From IMG/VR virus record IMGVR_UViG_3300045118_000787, positions 1 to 35,141 of that record: a stretch of DNA of 35,141 nt; one strand, written 5' to 3'. Source of the stretch: a virus. The position numbers and the translations under genes were made by a program. The notes below the pieces were generated by a model, which saw nothing but the letters and a program-made list of their open reading frames with translations, made no database searches and was not told where the DNA came from. Within the stretch, counting starts at the first letter, position 1. The number at the start of each line of letters is the position of its first letter. Shown one piece after another: positions 31,330-35,141 of this stretch.

Positions 31330-32033
31330 AATGTGTATCTGTCCTTTCTGCGCTGGGCAACAAGTGAGTCTATCTTTACCGTCGGGTCTTTGTCAAATCC
31401 CGTCTCCCGCAGGTTTATCTTGGGGAAATCGGCGAACCCCAATACAGTCCACTTATCGAAATTTTTATCGTCTTTTTTCAGAAATTGAAATGCCCAAGCA
31501 GTCGCTATCTTTATGACCGTCATCGGGTATTTCTTCAGGATGATGTCCTCATCACTTGCGGAGATAAGGTCGGTCAGGACTGGCTTATAGTCCATATCAA
31601 GCGTCTCACCCGAAGTGTCCGGAACAGGAAATAGCTCCACATACGACAACCCCGCCGAAGTCGAACCGAATATCTGGTAGTGGGAAGGTGTCCCCTCATC
31701 AGTTGTAGAGCCTATGTCATCCAATACATTAAGGGCATCAGTCCGTATGAGCTTTATCTCATCGCTTGAGGTCTTGTATCTTGCCACTATTGGGATGTCA
31801 AAGTCTGTATTGGATATGGTGTATCTCTTCGTCCCGTCCACACTTGAAATAGTGGTCGTATGTTTAAGGAGCGCCTGGATAATGGTGTTTAACCTTATCT
31901 CATCGCGCGCTATATTGACGCACCTATGGAGCAGAGAAAACTCCTCCGTTTTGGATGAGTCCACCGAAAGCGAAGAATAAACATCATAGCCGACAAGCTG
32001 AAGTATTGCCGTTTCTATATTCTGTAGTGTCAT
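31326..32033 (-). CDS. Head-tail adaptor protein
   Basis: 235 aa. Helical N-terminus with HRCVNIARDEIR, a middle beta region, YVELFPVPDTSGETLDMDYKP, then helical KYPMTVIKIATAWAFQFL. This matches the layout of podovirus head-completion/adaptor proteins of the SU10/P22 gp4-like group that dock under the portal. Its neighbour is the nozzle gene, as expected for a short tail. Confidence 0.78.
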   Translation of the reverse strand: MTLQNIETAILQLVGYDVYSSLSVDSSKTEEFSLLHRCVNIARDEIRLNTIIQALLKHTTTISSVDGTKRYTISNTDFDIPIVARYKTSSDEIKLIRTDALNVLDDIGSTTDEGTPSHYQIFGSTSAGLSYVELFPVPDTSGETLDMDYKPVLTDLISASDEDIILKKYPMTVIKIATAWAFQFLKKDDKNFDKWTVLGFADFPKINLRETGFDKDPTVKIDSLVAQRRKDRYTL

Positions 32034-32503
32034 ATAATTCCTTTCATCAATGTATCTATCAAATAATAAATAGCCACAACTATCATACCTACCATACTTC
32101 TTCCAATAGCGACAAAAGGCTCTTTAAACCAATTTTCGTCATCCCATTTTGCGATAAAATAAAATCCTATGCCAGATACGATTCCACCGATTAGGCACCA
32201 AAGACCTATAAAAGGATAAGAGGCAAATCCAACCGCCGATCCATGAATTACAATAGCGGCGCGTTTACCAACTATCAAGGTAAGAGGGTTTCTGTCACCA
32301 TAACCTATTTCTCCCGCTATAAAATAGGTTATAATCGCCCACATGGGAAATAACGTAAATGACGAAAATACCGTCAACATAGTAGCCAAGATAGCGGGTA
32401 GAATACCCATTGCATATTTAAATTCTTTCTTATAAAGTTCACCTATGATATAGAACAATATAGGGAATAGCACTATGAGTATTTTTAAGATTATGGGTAT
32501 CAT
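32030..32503 (-). CDS. Multi-pass membrane protein
   Basis: 157 aa with four to five hydrophobic helices (~3-20, 30-50, 52-68, 95-118, 130-152). No recognised family. It sits between the lysis-like genes and the adaptor; starts in ATGA overlap with the lipoprotein gene. Might be a holin or an exclusion protein; not determinable from sequence. Confidence 0.65.
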   Translation of the reverse strand: MIPIILKILIVLFPILFYIIGELYKKEFKYAMGILPAILATMLTVFSSFTLFPMWAIITYFIAGEIGYGDRNPLTLIVGKRAAIVIHGSAVGFASYPFIGLWCLIGGIVSGIGFYFIAKWDDENWFKEPFVAIGRSMVGMIVVAIYYLIDTLMKGII

Positions 32504-32907
32504 TTTGTCTCTACCATAGTCGTTATCTTGTTAGGCCACCATTTCTTCTTGAATGCAATACCGAATCCGAAAGCTATCGCGGTAAATATAGAGCCAACTA
32601 TGCCGATTATTTTCTTTCTATCAGATGAGGCTTTTATATCCTTCAAGGTCTTATCGTTTAAGTTCTGTTCTATCCTTACGGCATTATCTATACTCATCAA
32701 CTTCATCGGATATGGGAAGGTCAACTTTGTCGGCTTATGGTCCAGTTCAACCGAGATCTCCTGCCCGGCCGGGACCGTGTAGATCTTCTCATCCTGGAGC
32801 AGGACCGTAGCCGGTGTCTTCGCTACAAGCGAGGCACACCCGCTATTCAATAGTAAAATCAGCGCGCTTACGCAGATCAGACATCTGCTTCTTATAGATA
32901 GCGGCAT
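32500..32907 (-). CDS. u-spanin-like lipoprotein
   Basis: 135 aa. Signal sequence with a lipobox (LLNSGC, Cys24) and a C-terminal transmembrane helix (~99-118, IIGIVGSIFTAIAFGFGIAF) followed by a basic tail. Outer-membrane lipid anchor plus inner-membrane helix is the topology of unimolecular spanins, which fuse the two membranes at lysis in Gram-negative hosts; the length (about 130) also fits. It overlaps the upstream gene by 65 nt in another frame, as Rz1-type genes do. A two-gene Rz/Rz1-like reading with the upstream protein is an alternative. Confidence 0.65.
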   Translation of the reverse strand: MPLSIRSRCLICVSALILLLNSGCASLVAKTPATVLLQDEKIYTVPAGQEISVELDHKPTKLTFPYPMKLMSIDNAVRIEQNLNDKTLKDIKASSDRKKIIGIVGSIFTAIAFGFGIAFKKKWWPNKITTMVETK

Positions 32908-33052
32908 TTGTGTCGTCTCCTTTTTTTAATGCTTCAGCATATTTAGCCTCTAAAGACTTTAACTTATCGTATAAAGCCTCTTTTTTAGACGGCCAAAGTG
33001 TATCTGCTATCCTCGCCAAAACTCCTGCCAAAGTCCCCCATCCGGGTATCAT
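32843..33052 (-). CDS. Small amphipathic coiled-coil protein, 69 aa
   Basis: 69 aa: a short hydrophobic N-terminus (GWGTLAGVLARIADTLW), then a charged coiled coil (~25-65). Its last third overlaps the lipoprotein gene. AAGGAGACTTAAG precedes the ATG. Could partner the spanin; the N-terminus is too short for a sure membrane anchor. Confidence 0.6.
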   Translation of the reverse strand: MIPGWGTLAGVLARIADTLWPSKKEALYDKLKSLEAKYAEALKKGDDTNAAIYKKQMSDLRKRADFTIE

Positions 33053-33053
33053 C

Positions 33054-33224
33054 TTAAGTCTCCTTCGGAGGCCAACCTATTAAGACTGACATCGTTCCCG
33101 AAATGGCCAGATTAAGGTATGTGGCTATCTGCCCCCATTCAGGAAAAAGACTCGAAGCATAAGTTAACCCACCAATCAATCCTGAACCTATCATTGCTAA
33201 CACTATCTTCTGCCACTTATTCAT
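33054..33224 (-). CDS. Two-TM small membrane protein, 56 aa
   Basis: 56 aa with two hydrophobic segments (IVLAMIGSGLIGGLTY; LNLAISGTMSVLIG) and no signal site. Strong GGGGGGGC before the ATG; ATGA overlap with the upstream gene. Holin-like. Confidence 0.6.
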   Translation of the reverse strand: MNKWQKIVLAMIGSGLIGGLTYASSLFPEWGQIATYLNLAISGTMSVLIGWPPKET

Positions 33225-33412
33225 TTTGCCCCCCCATCTGGTTTTACTCTATCTTGGCGGGAAAAATATGCATATATGACTATAAGCAATATTTCATGTG
33301 TTTTGTCGATAGGAAGTATTCTCGCAACTGAACAATATGCGAATACCAAAGCCACTATTATCGTAAATATAAATCTTCCGCTTAAAAGTTTGGCCAATAT
33401 CTTATCAACCAT
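33221..33412 (-). CDS. Holin-like membrane protein, 63 aa
   Basis: 63 aa, two transmembrane helices (FIFTIIVALVFAYCSVA; HEILLIVIYAYF), basic N-terminus and charged C-tail (RQDRVKPDGGAK). Topology and size match small holins. GGGGGAAAAT precedes the ATG. It lies upstream of the spanin genes, supporting a lysis cassette. Confidence 0.65.
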   Translation of the reverse strand: MVDKILAKLLSGRFIFTIIVALVFAYCSVARILPIDKTHEILLIVIYAYFSRQDRVKPDGGAK

Positions 33413-33494
33413 ATTTTCCCCCTTTGGGTGGAGTAGAACTTATGAATAATAATCCTACGGTCATAATAATAATAAGCAATATAAATGGTTTCAT
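33405..33494 (-). CDS. Membrane micro-protein, 29 aa
   Basis: 29 aa with one hydrophobic helix (FILLIIIMTVGLLFISS), overlapping the previous stop (ATGA) and the following start. Short, so only moderately certain. Confidence 0.45.
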   Translation of the reverse strand: MKPFILLIIIMTVGLLFISSTPPKGGKYG

Positions 33495-33730
33495 TTCTTT
33501 AACTCTTTCAATATAAGTTTGATGTCCGCTCTCTGCTCGGTCAGGTTATCGTCTATGTTCTCTATCATCGTCTCCACCTTGACGAGACGCTTGTCCATAA
33601 TCTCAGTCTGCTCTTTCAACTTGTCTATATCTTTAACTTTATTCTGGACTACAGCCCATGAGCCTCCGACAGTTAAAAGAATTGTTCCTATTGTAATAAT
33701 AAGTGAGACATTAAATTTCTCCTTACTCAT
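33491..33730 (-). CDS. Membrane-anchored coiled-coil protein, 79 aa
   Basis: 79 aa: transmembrane helix (~9-27) then a coiled coil (~33-78). Resembles small phage proteins of holin/lysis-accessory type or an Rz-like i-spanin. Overlaps the upstream gene by 8 nt. Confidence 0.65.
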   Translation of the reverse strand: MSKEKFNVSLIITIGTILLTVGGSWAVVQNKVKDIDKLKEQTEIMDKRLVKVETMIENIDDNLTEQRADIKLILKELKK

Positions 33731-33917
33731 CTATCGACCTCATAAGCTGGAAGATATGTCTCTGGCAGAGCATATCCTCATAGTTTCGAGATAATATCTT
33801 CTCCTCGGCTTGCAACCAATCTGATACATCATTACCCGGAATCGGTGGACGCTGTTTTATTCTTGTAGCATAGATACAGTAAGCTTCTTCTCTAATAATA
33901 TCCTCAAGGTCTTCCAT
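33723..33917 (-). CDS. DUF2934-like small protein
   Basis: 64 aa. The pattern IREEAYCIYATR, then GNDVSDWLQAEEKIL, matches the DUF2934 motif (IRxRAYxxYExRG...DWxxAE) common in bacteria. Start chosen at 33917 because GGAGGTAGAT precedes that ATG; the ATG at 33977 would overlap the previous gene. Function unknown. Confidence 0.7.
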   Translation of the reverse strand: MEDLEDIIREEAYCIYATRIKQRPPIPGNDVSDWLQAEEKILSRNYEDMLCQRHIFQLMRSIDE

Positions 33918-33919
33918 AT

Positions 33920-34198
33920 CTACCTCCATCCCAAGTGAATAAAGAGCAATGTCGTTACTATCCCGATAGCTCCCCACATAAGGGCCTCCCTCATCCTTAA
34001 GCCCCTATACATTTCTCCCCTTTCTCTGCACGGCAAGCCTTCGAGCTTCGAAAAGATTTTATCTATTTTATCACAGAGGCTCTTGCGCCATGTAATCCTG
34101 TCGGTCTTGTCCTCCTCCTGCAAGGTCTCAAGGCGGGTAAGACGTTCGGATATATCGGGATAATCTCTTCGCCTTTCTTTTCCATCCCAAGAACTCAT
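33920..34198 (-). CDS. Coiled-coil protein with C-terminal TM
   Basis: 92 aa: MSSWDGKERRRDYPDISERL, a coiled coil, then a C-terminal transmembrane helix (ALMWGAIGIVTTLLFIHLGW). Layout like XhlA-type phage membrane proteins. Overlaps the upstream gene by 4 nt. Confidence 0.65.
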   Translation of the reverse strand: MSSWDGKERRRDYPDISERLTRLETLQEEDKTDRITWRKSLCDKIDKIFSKLEGLPCRERGEMYRGLRMREALMWGAIGIVTTLLFIHLGWR

Positions 34199-34521
34199 CT
34201 GTCCTTTACCTCTTCTATTTTCTCCTCCACCCTACGCAGTAATTTGTCGGGTATGAGAGGGGTCTCCTTAAAGCACTTTCGTATGAAGCCCATCCAATCA
34301 TCCTCAAGTTCGACAGAATCTTCAGCCTTTTCGAGAATATCGGAAATCTTGTAAAACTTCCTTCTCTCCTCCTCTGTTAAACCCCTATTCTGCCCCCTCA
34401 CACCATAGGCGACTATGACATTCTTTATCACATCGCCGCAGAGCTGGGACGGAGACCTCACCTTATCATCATCATTCAGATTCAATCCCTCAAGGCTTAT
34501 GTCCAACTTTAAGGTTTTCAT
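34195..34521 (-). CDS. Hypothetical protein after SPASM gene
   Basis: 108 aa, acidic/helical with a beta-like N-terminus (MKTLKLDISLEGLNL) and CGDVIKNVIVAYGVRGQN. The first gene downstream of the SPASM fragment, 9 nt away. It might be its substrate or partner, but no RiPP-type leader or core is evident. Unrecognised. Confidence 0.65.
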   Translation of the reverse strand: MKTLKLDISLEGLNLNDDDKVRSPSQLCGDVIKNVIVAYGVRGQNRGLTEEERRKFYKISDILEKAEDSVELEDDWMGFIRKCFKETPLIPDKLLRRVEEKIEEVKDR

Positions 34522-34529
34522 TTACCCTC

Positions 34530-35141
34530 CTAAACAAGGACTGCTTTCTCTGTAACTTTTTCTTTTGTCCTCGCCACCAGATTTCTTTTCCCCTTTTCTT
34601 TTAAGTATCTTTGTGCTTCTGGTCTAATATTTCCCTTCGCCCACCAGTCCTCTATATGATTTAATTGCGGTTCTATGAGTTCTGTTACTATTTTCGCTTG
34701 GCATTTATGTAACCGACAGGCAAGGGGCGATGGTTTTGAGAGAGAACCCGTAGTTTTCCAATTAGAGTGGTGGCAACCCTGCTCACACCCGTATCTACCA
34801 ACGCAGGTCATACACTCTTCTGATACGAGTTTTTTCTCGCACTCGATATGCCTTTGTTTTACTATTTCACCATATCCCTTTGCCGTGCCTTTAAGCATAT
34901 CGTCTATATGCCCCGCACAAAAAGGGCTGTCTATGGGTTCGGTAACAAACCTGTGGCATAGGTAAAAATACCCGTTCACGCTTATACATTGTAAGGACTT
35001 CCCGCCCGCACAATAGGACATAGGCACTTTATTCGTATATCTGCACGCCAAATCACGGGAGAGGAAATAGGAGTAAAACGGCTTACCCATCAAGCTCCTC
35101 TCAACATAATACTCCCCGACTTTCCACATCTGCCTTTCAAA
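34530..35141 (-). CDS. Radical SAM/SPASM protein, C-terminal fragment
   Basis: Frame open to the window edge (203 codons seen, last codons before the ATG at 35129 also open), so the N-terminal radical SAM domain lies outside. Counting from that ATG: C40 (SYCAGGKSLQCISVNGYFYLC), C58, C71 (FCAGHIDDM), C106/C109 (EECMTC), C115, C119 (GCEQGC) and C138 follow the SPASM auxiliary-cluster pattern. SPASM proteins modify peptides, usually making RiPP crosslinks. Expressing one from a phage is unusual. Confidence 0.75.
   Translation of the reverse strand, partial: FERQMWKVGEYYVERSLMGKPFYSYFLSRDLACRYTNKVPMSYCAGGKSLQCISVNGYFYLCHRFVTEPIDSPFCAGHIDDMLKGTAKGYGEIVKQRHIECEKKLVSEECMTCVGRYGCEQGCHHSNWKTTGSLSKPSPLACRLHKCQAKIVTELIEPQLNHIEDWWAKGNIRPEAQRYLKEKGKRNLVARTKEKVTEKAVLV

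Overview
The window is a stretch of a tailed dsDNA bacteriophage genome, or a prophage or metagenomic viral contig. Both ends cut through phage genes: the left edge falls exactly on a stop codon and the right edge lies inside a radical SAM/SPASM gene. Almost every gene is on the minus strand, packed with ATGA/TAATG stop-start overlaps and good Shine-Dalgarno sites. The major head protein (SU10/DUF5309-like), P22/SU10-like adaptor, tail nozzle-like protein and giant internal virion protein suggest a short-tailed, podovirus-like phage. A spanin-type lipoprotein and an RlpA-like exported lysin suggest a Gram-negative, diderm host. Ile ATA and Arg AGA/AGG codons are frequent. I cannot name the host.

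Layout in transcription order, right to left. (1) 35141-32030: a SPASM-domain fragment, small membrane/coiled-coil proteins and a lysis-like block with a u-spanin-like lipoprotein. (2) 32033-19945: adaptor, a 1167-aa tail nozzle/adhesin, ejection-type proteins and a 1826-aa polyvalent virion protein with ParB-like and D12 methyltransferase-like regions. (3) A minus-strand promoter near 19910 starts the early block, 19878-8416: small early proteins, a Bet/RecT annealing protein, two MT-A70 methyltransferases, a beta-class DNA methyltransferase, a replication protein containing an iteron-like origin candidate, a radical SAM enzyme, an HNH-like protein, an RlpA-like lysin and many micro membrane proteins. 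(4) 8382-1: small and large terminase, portal, scaffold, major capsid protein and a secreted-looking structural protein.

The main points of interest are these. The major capsid gene is split by a group I intron carrying a LAGLIDADG endonuclease, and the splice sites and much of the ribozyme core can be read. An HNH endonuclease gene sits antisense inside the beta-class methyltransferase gene, whose frame stays open through it. The only two convincing plus-strand genes (that HNH gene and a small secreted protein inside the tail operon) share almost the same leaderless promoter, a -10 box followed by TTAAGCATG. The large terminase must start upstream of its first ATG, at a non-ATG codon, to keep its Walker A motif. 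The replication gene contains phased GTAAGC iterons and a 15-bp tandem repeat.
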